Under the pieces are notes generated by a model. That model worked only from the letters and a program-made list of their open reading frames with translations, had not been told where the DNA came from and did not search any database. A stretch of 12,621 bases of DNA from the NCBI GenBank assembly GCA_937928755.1, contig CALEZI010000016.1, positions 1-12,621 of the forward strand, given 5' to 3'. Below, piece after piece: positions 1 to 6,163 of this stretch; within the stretch, counting starts at the first letter, position 1; every line of letters begins with the position of its first letter. A program made the translations under genes and the position numbers. The stretch is from an uncultured Rhodanobacteraceae bacterium (lineage in GTDB: Bacteria; Pseudomonadota; Gammaproteobacteria; Xanthomonadales; SZUA-5).

Positions 1-3
1 CTA

Positions 4-126
4 GGGAACCTCTGATCAAGTCGTCATTGCGAGGAGCGAAGCGACGCGGCAATCCAGAACATCTGCAAAATCAAAGTCCTGGAATGCTTCTCTGCGCTCG
101 CAATGACGCACTTTGGACTTGTTCCC
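4..126. repeat. MITE-like palindromic dispersed repeat
   Basis: The element begins GGGAAC (4-9) and ends GTTCCC (121-126). The flanking AAGTC/GACTT blocks also match after an 8-base insertion on the left. Inside lies a perfect 12-bp inverted repeat, CGTCATTGCGAG at 22-33 against CTCGCAATGACG at 97-108. There is no coding potential. From memory, the core CGTCATTGCGAGGAGCGAAG recurs as a dispersed repeat in many bacterial genomes; I could not check this here. A small non-autonomous mobile element is the best reading, and no target-site duplication is evident because the left edge is at the window boundary. Confidence 0.65.
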
Positions 127-221
127 ACTGGAGACGCTGATCGGCCAGGCGGCGTCCCCTCCAGATCGCCGATGATTGCGCCGGTTGATTGCATTCGGTT
201 ACGCGCGGAAGCCCGGTACCG

Positions 222-368
222 ACGAATCGATCCGACCCGCAGGTCCCGCCGTTTGCGCAATTGCGCATCGCCGATCTCGGCAATCGCCTGACCGCATTGA
301 CGCATGGCAACCGCGATATGCTGGACCGGTTGGGCGAACACGCAGGCAGCGGCTGGCGACCATCATGA
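222..368 (+). pseudogene. C-terminal remnant of a third DUF6090-like gene
   Basis: In the frame ending at TGA 366-368 the codons read NRSDPQV, then QLRIADLGNRL (258-290) and NRDMLDRLGE (309-338). Aligned by eye without gaps, 38 residues match residues 217-254 of the intact protein encoded at 1317-2099 (LRSDSQV, QLRIADLDTRL, NRDILEGLRE) with 21 identities. An in-frame stop at 186-188 and loss of similarity upstream of about 222 show that the rest of the gene is missing, including the membrane anchor and central domain. The stop overlaps the next ATG (365-367) as ATGA, the same junction used by the two intact paralogs. A functional peptide from this fragment is unlikely, so I call it a decayed operon member. 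Confidence 0.75.
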
Positions 369-547
369 TTGCGAGATCCCCAGCCCTGAGGATCCTCAGC
401 GAACTCATGCGCCGCAATGTCATCCGCATGGCCGGCCTGCACCTGATTGACGGGTGCGACGAGGCGACGCCGGAACGGGTGCGGGGAAAGCCAGCAGCGC
501 GCGGACTGGTCGTCCACGCCATGACCCGGAGAGAGAATCCGAAATGA
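365..547 (+). pseudogene. 60-codon remnant of a TPR/cyclase-like membrane protein N-terminus
   Basis: The ORF starts with ATG inside an ATGA overlap with the preceding remnant. It ends with TGA 545-547 overlapping the ATG of the first intact DUF6090-like gene. Residues 10-28 (ILSELMRRNVIRMAGLHLI) resemble the N-terminus of a large class of TPR-repeat or cyclase-like proteins of this order, which usually read SELKRRNVxRxAxLYLV and continue into a transmembrane helix and hundreds of further residues. Here that helix is absent and the text passes directly to DEATPERVRG, which may correspond to the ELTPEG-like segment after the helix in the full family. Since both coupled junctions are intact and in frame, an internal in-frame deletion is the simplest explanation. 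It could also be a genuine small coupled leader peptide. The family assignment is from memory of the motif. Confidence 0.5.
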
Positions 548-1320
548 TCCTGCGCCGCCTTGTCCAGAACCTGCGCAAACAGAACTGGACCACGATAACC
601 ATCGAGTTCGTGCTGCTGGTGGTGGGCGTGTTCCTGGGCATCCAGGCCGCCAACTGGAACGAGCAGCGGCGCGAACACGCGCTCGAAGCCGAATACATCG
701 CGCGCCTGCAACGCGATTTCGGGGCGATTGATGCGCGCCTGGTCATCAACTTGATACGCTGGGAGAGCTCGGCGGCCGGGACGATCCGCTTGATCAACGA
801 CCTCGACGCGTTCCGCCAGCAAAGCGCGTGGCCACGTGCCAAGGCCGAGATGCTGAGCGACCTGGACGCCGCAATGGGTTCCCGGATCCCCGCACCCCGC
901 GCAGCCAGCTACGTCGAGTTGCTCTCCGCCGGTCGGCTGGGACTGCTCCACGACAGCCGCTTGCGCGAGGCGCTTGCGGACTACGACACCCAAGCCGGCT
1001 ATACCATGAAGGCCTACGACGTGCTGGTGCAGCGCGTCGACCCCCTGCGGCCAACGCTGGTGAGGCACATGCGGTTCGACCGGGGCGCCGATGCAGCGCA
1101 GCTCGACCCGCAGAAGATCCTGCGCAACGGCGGGGAACCGTGGGTCGATGTGGACCTCGCGCAACTGGCGTCAGACCCAGACATGGAGACCGCCTTGAGC
1201 ACGTTCGCCAGTGCCTCGCACAACCAGGTGCTCAACGTTCGCCTGCAGAAGGAAAAAGCCAGGGTCGTGATCGCCCTGCTGGGTTCAGGCGACCGGCACC
1301 AGGGCGGCACGCCGCCATGA
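544..1320 (+). CDS. DUF6090-like single-pass membrane protein, copy 1
   Basis: This is a 258-residue protein of unknown function. The N-terminus MILRRLVQNLRKQNW is followed by one hydrophobic helix at about residues 18-37 (VLLVVGVFLGIQAANWNE at the exit), the hallmark of DUF6090-type proteins. The remainder is a soluble, mostly helical domain with a conserved block SYVELLSAGRLGLLHDSRLR at 122-141. Inner-membrane anchoring follows from the single helix; topology is not settled. ATG 544 is chosen over the upstream in-frame ATG 454 because it matches the paralog's first residue exactly, has GGAGAG at 528-533, and overlaps the preceding stop as ATGA. The gene is coupled to the next paralog by a second ATGA overlap. 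The C-terminal half differs strongly from copy 2, so the two probably do not have identical roles. Function is unknown. Confidence 0.85.
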   Translation: MILRRLVQNLRKQNWTTITIEFVLLVVGVFLGIQAANWNEQRREHALEAEYIARLQRDFGAIDARLVINLIRWESSAAGTIRLINDLDAFRQQSAWPRAKAEMLSDLDAAMGSRIPAPRAASYVELLSAGRLGLLHDSRLREALADYDTQAGYTMKAYDVLVQRVDPLRPTLVRHMRFDRGADAAQLDPQKILRNGGEPWVDVDLAQLASDPDMETALSTFASASHNQVLNVRLQKEKARVVIALLGSGDRHQGGTPP

Positions 1321-2099
1321 TCCTGCGCCGCCTCGCCCAGAACCTGCGCGAACAGAACTGGACCGCCATTGTCATCGAGTTCGTGCTGCTGGTGCTGGGT
1401 GTGTTCCTCGGTATCCAGGTGGCGAATTGGAATGCCGAGCGCGAAGACCGGCACAAGGGCGAGCTGTTCACCCGGAAGCTGCTCGCGGACATGCGCGCAG
1501 AGAACTGGCGCTACCGCTTCCTGCTGGAGTACCACCGCGATGTGCTTGCAGCCACCGAGCACACCGTTGGCGCGCTCAACGGCAGCGCGCCGCTGTCGGA
1601 TGCGGACTTGCTGGTCCAGGCTTACCGCGCCTCGCAGTACAAGCAGGGTGCCGCCAGTCGCGCCACCTGGGATGAACTGGTTTCGACCGGCAATCTCGGC
1701 CTGATCGCCGACGAGAAGCTGAGGCAGGTGGCCGGGCGGCTGTACAGCATCACCACCATCGACAACCTCGTGAAGGAAGGCCTGGAGTCGCCGTATCGCC
1801 GCTGGTATCGCATGCACATCCCGAACGACGTCCAGCGCGCCTTGTCCAGGGCGTGCGGCGATCGCTACATCCAGCCCGGCGACTACCGCGAATTCGATCG
1901 GGTGATCGACTATCCCTGCACACCCGAATTGCCAGAAGCCGCGGTCGCAACGGTCGCCAACTTGCTGCGATCCGACTCGCAGGTCGTACTTTACCTGCAA
2001 CTGCGCATCGCCGACCTCGACACCCGCCTGATCGACATGACGCAGAATAATCGCGACATTCTCGAAGGGCTGCGCGAGTACACCACGGACGGTCCGTGA
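1317..2099 (+). CDS. DUF6090-like single-pass membrane protein, copy 2
   Basis: This 260-residue protein starts MILRRLAQNLREQNW, nearly identical to copy 1 through the single transmembrane helix (about residues 18-37) and the NWN motif. The central block TWDELVSTGNLGLIADEKLR (117-136) corresponds to 121-140 of copy 1. The C-terminal part is different: it carries Cys180 and Cys201, a possible disulfide if exported, and the segment QLRIADLDTRLIDMTQNNRD (228-247) that also survives in the upstream remnant. The start overlaps the stop of copy 1 (ATGA at 1317-1320), which implies translational coupling and supports this start over longer in-frame alternatives from 828. No enzyme motif is visible. 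Function is unknown; an envelope-associated role is inference from the anchor alone. About 110 bp of non-coding sequence separate it from the tRNA terminator. Confidence 0.85.
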   Translation: MILRRLAQNLREQNWTAIVIEFVLLVLGVFLGIQVANWNAEREDRHKGELFTRKLLADMRAENWRYRFLLEYHRDVLAATEHTVGALNGSAPLSDADLLVQAYRASQYKQGAASRATWDELVSTGNLGLIADEKLRQVAGRLYSITTIDNLVKEGLESPYRRWYRMHIPNDVQRALSRACGDRYIQPGDYREFDRVIDYPCTPELPEAAVATVANLLRSDSQVVLYLQLRIADLDTRLIDMTQNNRDILEGLREYTTDGP

Positions 2100-2207
2100 G
2101 CCCATGTTGCGAACTCGAGCGGCGCAAACCGGTGCAGTGGGGCAATGGATTACGCCATCACCCGGAATCTGCGCGCCGCCCGCAACGCGCGCATGCCGCA
2201 CCAAACG

Positions 2208-2230
2208 AAAAAGGCCCGCCGAAGCGAGCC
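2208..2230 (-). terminator. Intrinsic terminator of the tRNA-Val gene
   Basis: Read on the minus strand, GGCTCGC, a TTCG tetraloop and GCGGGCC form a 7-bp stem with one G-U pair, followed directly by five T residues (plus-strand AAAAA at 2208-2212). It lies 17 bases beyond the encoded CCA of the tRNA. On the plus strand the hairpin is not followed by a T run, so it does not look like a terminator for the DUF6090-like operon. Confidence 0.85.
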
Positions 2231-2247
2231 CAAGTCGTTGATTCTAT

Positions 2248-2322
2248 TGGTGGGCGGTACTGGGATCGAACCAGTGACCCTTGCCGTGTGAAAGCAATGC
2301 TCTACCGCTGAGCTAACCGCCC
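2248..2322 (-). tRNA. tRNA-Val (anticodon CAC)
   Basis: The minus strand folds as a standard 75-nt tRNA including an encoded CCA (2248-2250). The acceptor stem is GGGCGGT/ACCGCCC, the D arm GCTC/GAGC, the anticodon arm TTGCT-TTCACAC-GGCAA, the variable loop GGGTC, and the T arm ACTGG-TTCGATC-CCAGT. The anticodon is CAC, complementary to GTG at 2288-2290 of the plus strand, so it decodes the valine codon GUG, which is frequent in GC-rich genomes. Position 33 is T and position 37 is A, as expected. A promoter lies immediately upstream and a hairpin terminator immediately downstream, so it appears to be a single-gene transcription unit. No duplicated 3' end (attachment site) was found elsewhere in the window. 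Confidence 0.96.
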
Positions 2323-2338
2323 GTCAAGCGAGCCGCGA

Positions 2339-2368
2339 AGCATAAGTGCCTCGTGGCCGCAGCGTCAA
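2339..2368 (-). promoter_or_regulatory. Sigma-70 promoter of tRNA-Val
   Basis: On the minus strand a -35 box TTGACG (plus 2363-2368) and a -10 box TATGCT (plus 2339-2344) are separated by 18 bases. The -10 ends 16 bases before the mature tRNA 5' end, leaving a short GC-rich discriminator and leader. A GC-rich discriminator is typical of stable-RNA promoters under stringent control; that this one is so controlled is inference. Confidence 0.65.
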
Positions 2369-2401
2369 CCACTGCGGCCGCGAATCGCGTGAACGCGCAG
2401 G

Positions 2402-3037
2402 TCAGTCGTAATAACGCCGATCGCGCGAGCCCTCGTGGCGGAACTCGCGTCCATCGTCGCGGGCGCGGCTGTAGGCGCTCTGGTCGCGACCATACCCATC
2501 ACCGCGCTCGTAGCGCGCGTACTGCGGGCGGGCTCCGCGAGAATCGTGATCCTTGTACGACTGCCGGTAGGAGCGACCGTCGTAGCGATCATGACGACGG
2601 TGGTCGTAACGATCATGACGCCCGTAGTTGCGGTTCGAGTACCGATAGTGATTGTAGCCGTAGCGCGGCGCGTAGTAGCCGTAATGGCGCGGGGCGTAGT
2701 AACGTGGCGCGTAATAGCGGGGAGCGTAATAGCCGCCGTAATGGCGCGGCGCGTAGTAGCCGCTGTAGCTCGGCGCGTAGTAACCGCCGCGGTAGCCGTA
2801 GCCACAACCGTAGTAGCAGCTACCGTAGTAGGGCGCCCGATAGCCAGCGTAGCCGTAGCTCGGATAGCCCCAGCCGGAGGCGAAGGAGATGGCGCTGCCC
2901 CAGTTGCCGAAAGCGAGGCTGTAGCCGCCGTGGCGACTGTAGTCGGAATAGCCGATCGACCAGCTGCCGCCCGCTTGCGCGGCCTGGCCCCAGTTGATCG
3001 CGATGATGGCGACGAGTGCGAGTACCCACCTTTTCAT
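2402..3037 (-). CDS. Secreted Tyr/Gly/Arg-rich low-complexity protein with YYAP repeats
   Basis: This 211-residue protein has a clear Sec signal peptide (MKRWVLALVAIIAINWGQAAQA, cleavage probably after AQA at residue 22). The mature part is extremely rich in Tyr, Gly and Arg. Residues 86-124 hold six YYAP units, mostly YYAPRHY/YYAPRYY, and the C-terminal third (about 135-211) becomes a charged Arg/Asp/Tyr-rich tail. Cys74 and Cys78 form the only Cys pair (CYYGC). The start is supported by GGAGG (plus CCTCC-type sequence, 3046-3050) eight bases upstream of ATG. No known family is recognised; similar Tyr/Gly-rich exported proteins occur in many proteobacteria without known function. A cell-surface or matrix role is inference. 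The alternative reading on the opposite strand (2435-3112) is a Val/Ala-rich shadow without a signal peptide. Confidence 0.8.
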   Translation of the reverse strand: MKRWVLALVAIIAINWGQAAQAGGSWSIGYSDYSRHGGYSLAFGNWGSAISFASGWGYPSYGYAGYRAPYYGSCYYGCGYGYRGGYYAPSYSGYYAPRHYGGYYAPRYYAPRYYAPRHYGYYAPRYGYNHYRYSNRNYGRHDRYDHRRHDRYDGRSYRQSYKDHDSRGARPQYARYERGDGYGRDQSAYSRARDDGREFRHEGSRDRRYYD

Positions 3038-3221
3038 GACCCAAACCTCCGTGAGCGCAGCGGAATCGCGGCATGCGCATCAAGGTACGCCAGTGCGCTG
3101 AATGAAGGGTGAAAGCGCAACCCACCGGCAGGGACCAGTGTGCTGACGGACAGCTTCCTGAAACCGGTTCGTGAGCCGCAGGCGCGCGGACAGAGCCCAC
3201 TCGGGGCCGCGGCAAGCCTGT

Positions 3222-3273
3222 AGGGAGCGGGTTCATCCCGCGAGCTTTTTGGAACCCAGATCGTGGGATGAAC
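3222..3273. repeat. REP-type inverted pair, family 1, degenerate
   Basis: The left arm GGGAGCGGGTTCATCCCGCG starts at 3223. The right arm GTGGGATGAACC at about 3262-3273 is the inverse of GGTTCATCCCAC in the left arm. The arms are related to the better-preserved pair 30 bp to the right. The core resembles, from memory, the Pseudomonas putida REP (CGCGGGTAAACCCGCTCC). Confidence 0.6.
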
Positions 3274-3303
3274 CACCGAACATGCCGTAAGGCTTTGATT
3301 TCA

Positions 3304-3357
3304 TGTGGGAGCGGATTTACTTCGCGAGAGCATTCGCGGGATGAACCCGCTCCCACA
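3304..3357. repeat. REP-type inverted pair, family 1
   Basis: TGTGGGAGCGG (3304-3314) and CCGCTCCCACA (3347-3357) are perfect 11-bp inverted arms. The left arm continues as ATTTACTTCGCGAG, nearly the sequence of the perfect inverted repeat at 6795. The right arm is the ATTCGCGGGATGAACCCGC variant matching the element at 3222. One pair thus combines two subtypes, as in bacterial interspersed mosaic elements. Confidence 0.8.
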
Positions 3358-3364
3358 GGTTCGT

Positions 3365-3395
3365 TGCGCGAGCAAGCGCACCGCCAGGGGCGACC
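3365..3395. repeat. Third palindromic repeat type, copy 1
   Basis: GCGCACCGCCAGGGGCGACC (3376-3395) is identical, in inverted orientation, to 20 bases at 8215-8234. Both copies contain a TGCGC/GCGCA mini-hairpin adjacent to the shared core (here TGCGC at 3365-3369 and GCGCA at 3376-3380). Confidence 0.6.
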
Positions 3396-3423
3396 AATAC
3401 TCACAAGAGCCCAGCACGCCCAC

Positions 3424-5562
3424 TTACGCCAATGCGCGCAGCCAGTACGCCTTGTGGATGCGTTGGTCGCGGACGAAGTCGGGTGGGATGCTGGCTTCCG
3501 TGACGTCGTCGATCTTGGCGATCTGCGCCAGTTCCGGATCGATCTTGAAGCGCCGCAGATTGCAGACGAACAGGATGCGTCCACCCGGCGCCAGGCAGCG
3601 CAAGGCTTGGCGCAGCAGCGGCGCGTGGTCGCGCTGCACGTCGAACACAGTCGGCGTGCGCTTGGAATTGGAGAAGGTCGGCGGATCGACGTAGATCAGG
3701 TCGAAGCGCTCGCGGCAGCCACCGAGCCAGCGCACGGCGTCGTCGGCGACCAATCTGTGGCGGCGCGGATCGATCGAGTTGAGGCGGAAGTTGCGCTCGG
3801 CCCAGGCAATATAGGTCGGCGACAGGTCGACGCTGGTGCTTTCGCGCGCTCCGCCGAGGGCCGCAGCCACCGTCGCCGAGCCGGTGTAGCAAAAGAGGTT
3901 GAGAAACGACAGGCCACGCACGCCGTCGCGGATCCACTCGCGCACCTGGCGGCCATCGAGGAACAAGCCCGAATCGAGGTAATCCTGCAGGTTCACCTCG
4001 AAGCGCGCGTCGGCCTCGCTGACGATGAAATGATCGCCGCTGTGATCCTGGCGTCGGTACTGCGCGTCCGGCGACTGGCTGCGGCGCTGCTTCAGGTAGA
4101 TGTTCTCGATGGGTACGTCGAAGGCCTTGCGCGCGGCGAACACCAGGTCCTTGAAGCGCTCCTCGGCCTTGGCGACCGGAATTTCGCTCGGCGCCTGGTA
4201 TTCCTGGATGTGCAGGCGATCGCCGTAGACGTCGATGGCAGCGGCGTACTCGGGCAGATCGGCGTCGTAGATCCGATAACACTCGATGTGTTCGCGTTCC
4301 AGCCAGCGCTTCAGGCGCTTGCGGTTCTTGACGATGCGGTTGTAGACCATCTCGGCGCCGGGACTCTTGAAGTGCGCCGGCGCATCCGCGCGCGGCACCT
4401 GAGCCGCGACCACCGGACCGGTGATCAGCAGGCATTCGAGGGTGCCGTTGTAGATCTTCTGCACTTTCTCGGCGCGCAACTCGGTGGCCCGCGCCAGCGC
4501 GTCGCTGCCGGCCAGCAGCGCGAAGCGCCAACCGACGAAGCTCTGTTTCAATGCGGCGCCGAAACCACGGTGCAACGGCATCAGTTCGCGCTCGATGCCG
4601 AGGCGTTCGCCGTAAGGCAGATTGCCCACCACAAGGCCGCGATCGAAGCCTGCCGGCTTGCTCAGCTTTTGCGCATCGCCGTTGCTAAGAACACAGAAAC
4701 CGGCCATCCGCGCCGTCTGCAACTGCCCGCGCGCGAGGCGAATCGCATTGGCATCGCTGTCGCTGCCGAATCCGCGCACGCGCAAAGTTCTCAGGCCTTC
4801 CTGCGCCTGCGCGTCGACGCTCGCGCGCACTTGTTCCCAGGTAGCGACGTTGTGGCCGCGCCAGCGGGTGAACGCGAAATCCTCGCGTAGCCACTGCGCC
4901 GGCACTTTCGCCGCCATCCACAGCGCTTCGATCAACAGCGTGCCGCCGCCGCAGAAAGGATCGACGATGGCGCATTCGGTTTCGGCCATCTCCGGCCAGC
5001 CGGCGCGGATCAGCACGCCGGCGGCGAGATTCTCCTTGATCGGCGCCTCGTGTCCCGGCCGTCGATAGCCGCGCTCGTGCAGCGAGCCGCCCACGAGGTC
5101 GAGCGAGATCATCGCGCGCGAGCCCTTCAGCGCGACGTTGATGCTGGCATCGGGCAGATCGGCGTCGACATAGGGACGCACGCCGTCGCGTTCGCGGAAA
5201 GCGTCGGCGATCGCGTCCTTGACCCTGAGCATCGCGAAGCGGGTGTCGTGGAAGGCCGGCGATTTGCCGGCGACGCTCACTGCAAAACGGTCGGTCGATC
5301 CGAAGTGCTCGTGCCACGGCACTGTGCGCGCGAGGTCGTACAACTGGTCCGGATCGGCGATCTCGCCGCCCGCCAGTCGCAACAGCCAGCGACTCGGCAG
5401 ACGCGCGCAATAGCCGATGCGATAGGCATCGGCGAGGTTTGCTGCGCATTCGACACCGGCCACGGTCTCGCGGATGTCGACGGCGCCGAGCGCCGCCAAT
5501 TCGCGCGCCAGCAGGGTTTCCAGCCCGCGCGCACAGGTCGCGAACAGCGGCAGCGTGCTCAT
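3424..5562 (-). CDS. rlmL: Bifunctional 23S rRNA methyltransferase RlmKL (m2G2445 / m7G2069)
   Basis: This 712-residue protein fits the E. coli RlmL (YcbY) length of about 702 and its two-enzyme architecture. The N-terminal part, roughly 45-160, is the THUMP RNA-binding region. The RlmL methyltransferase domain follows, with DPFCGGGT at 201-208 and NLPYGERLG at 314-322, the N2-guanine methyltransferase motif. The C-terminal RlmK domain has the SAM-binding LNLFCYTGSATVAAALGGA at 554-572, DPPTFSNS at 626-633 and a terminal RIHKAYWL at 701-708. In the family these domains methylate G2445 (N2) and G2069 (N7) of 23S rRNA during 50S assembly. The ATG overlaps the stop of the upstream hydrolase gene (ATGA), so the two are probably cotranscribed and coupled. 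All key motifs look intact. Confidence 0.96.
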   Translation of the reverse strand: MSTLPLFATCARGLETLLARELAALGAVDIRETVAGVECAANLADAYRIGYCARLPSRWLLRLAGGEIADPDQLYDLARTVPWHEHFGSTDRFAVSVAGKSPAFHDTRFAMLRVKDAIADAFRERDGVRPYVDADLPDASINVALKGSRAMISLDLVGGSLHERGYRRPGHEAPIKENLAAGVLIRAGWPEMAETECAIVDPFCGGGTLLIEALWMAAKVPAQWLREDFAFTRWRGHNVATWEQVRASVDAQAQEGLRTLRVRGFGSDSDANAIRLARGQLQTARMAGFCVLSNGDAQKLSKPAGFDRGLVVGNLPYGERLGIERELMPLHRGFGAALKQSFVGWRFALLAGSDALARATELRAEKVQKIYNGTLECLLITGPVVAAQVPRADAPAHFKSPGAEMVYNRIVKNRKRLKRWLEREHIECYRIYDADLPEYAAAIDVYGDRLHIQEYQAPSEIPVAKAEERFKDLVFAARKAFDVPIENIYLKQRRSQSPDAQYRRQDHSGDHFIVSEADARFEVNLQDYLDSGLFLDGRQVREWIRDGVRGLSFLNLFCYTGSATVAAALGGARESTSVDLSPTYIAWAERNFRLNSIDPRRHRLVADDAVRWLGGCRERFDLIYVDPPTFSNSKRTPTVFDVQRDHAPLLRQALRCLAPGGRILFVCNLRRFKIDPELAQIAKIDDVTEASIPPDFVRDQRIHKAYWLRALA

Positions 5563-6083
5563 GCGTCGAGCGGCACGACGCGTGCCAGGAAAGCGGCGAA
5601 CTCGCGTTCGATGGCAGGTACCACGTCGGTCAGGCGGTGATCGGCATCGAAGAGCTTGAGTTCGGCGCGCGTGGCGGCGGCGAGCGCCACGACTTCAGCC
5701 GCCGGGATCAATTCATCGCGCCAGCCATGGACGATGGCGATCTGCGGCGCGTGCAAGGTCAGGTCGGGCGCGATCCCCGGCAGTCGCACCGGTGGTGCCA
5801 GCAGGAACAGTCCGTCGATACTGCGCTGCATCGACGCAAGCCCGGACACATAGGCGCCGAGGCTGGAGCCGACCAGCACCAGCGGTCGCGGCGCGGCGTC
5901 GATCTTCGGCAACAGGCGGTCGAGTCGAATCAATGGATCGATGATGCCCTGATCGTCGACACGCTCGCTGCTGAAGCCGAAGGCCTCGGCAACGGCCGCG
6001 AGCCGGGTGACCTTGGTCGCGTTCGGGCCACTTTCCATACCGTGAGACAGGATCACATGGCCGATCGGTGCTGCGTACGTCAT
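5559..6083 (-). CDS. Small alpha/beta-fold serine hydrolase
   Basis: This compact 174-residue protein has an early HGMESGP segment (residues 14-20) after a beta strand, a nucleophile elbow GSSLG at 72-76 with Ser74, a candidate acid Asp123 in HGWRDELIP, and His149 in DADHRLTD. These form a plausible Ser-Asp-His triad. Size and layout suit the small cytoplasmic esterase group that includes YqiA-type proteins; the substrate cannot be inferred. No signal peptide is present. A GTG at 6086 is in frame, but ATG 6083 is preferred because GGAG (plus 6089-6092) sits five bases upstream of it and only two bases from the GTG. The gene overlaps rlmL by four bases (ATGA) and is divergent from the AmpD-like gene across about 80 bp, in which no strong promoter is obvious. 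Confidence 0.85.
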   Translation of the reverse strand: MTYAAPIGHVILSHGMESGPNATKVTRLAAVAEAFGFSSERVDDQGIIDPLIRLDRLLPKIDAAPRPLVLVGSSLGAYVSGLASMQRSIDGLFLLAPPVRLPGIAPDLTLHAPQIAIVHGWRDELIPAAEVVALAAATRAELKLFDADHRLTDVVPAIEREFAAFLARVVPLDA

Positions 6084-6163
6084 CACTGCTCCAGAGTCGT
6101 GATCTGCAGCAGTTCGCCCGCCGCGCCCGTATCCTACCTAAGCCAGAGGCCGCCGACTTCGCG

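Larger units (their letters stand above)
3038..3423. other. 386-bp gene-free interval with REP-type repeats
   Basis: The interval separates the 5' end of the Tyr-rich secreted protein gene from the 3' end of rlmL. It contains that gene's Shine-Dalgarno sequence (3046-3050), a stretch without recognisable features to about 3220, then two inverted REP pairs (3222-3273 and 3304-3357) and one copy of a third repeat type (3365-3395). I see no convincing promoter for the secreted protein gene and no ORF with coding character. Confidence 0.7.

Noticed and set aside
544..2099. DUF6090-like pair as a defence or toxin-antitoxin system
   Set aside because: No nuclease, kinase, NTPase or toxin motif is visible and both proteins are anchored paralogs of similar size; a defence role would be speculation.
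1014..2204. 396-codon minus-strand frame over the DUF6090-like pair
   Set aside because: Shadow of the two plus-strand paralogs; its similarity to the minus frame at 24-341 only reflects the DUF6090 remnant.
1..2322. Genomic island integrated at the 3' end of tRNA-Val
   Set aside because: The accessory-looking genes do lie on the 3' side of the tRNA, but I found no duplicate of the tRNA 3' end and no integrase in the window.
2435..3112. 225-codon Val/Ala-rich frame opposite the Tyr-rich secreted protein
   Set aside because: It has no signal peptide or family match, while the minus frame has GGAGG, a signal peptide and an ordered repeat structure.
3268..4890. 540-codon open frame on the plus strand
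   Set aside because: It lies antisense to rlmL, whose motifs are all on the minus strand; long antisense frames are normal in GC-rich genes.
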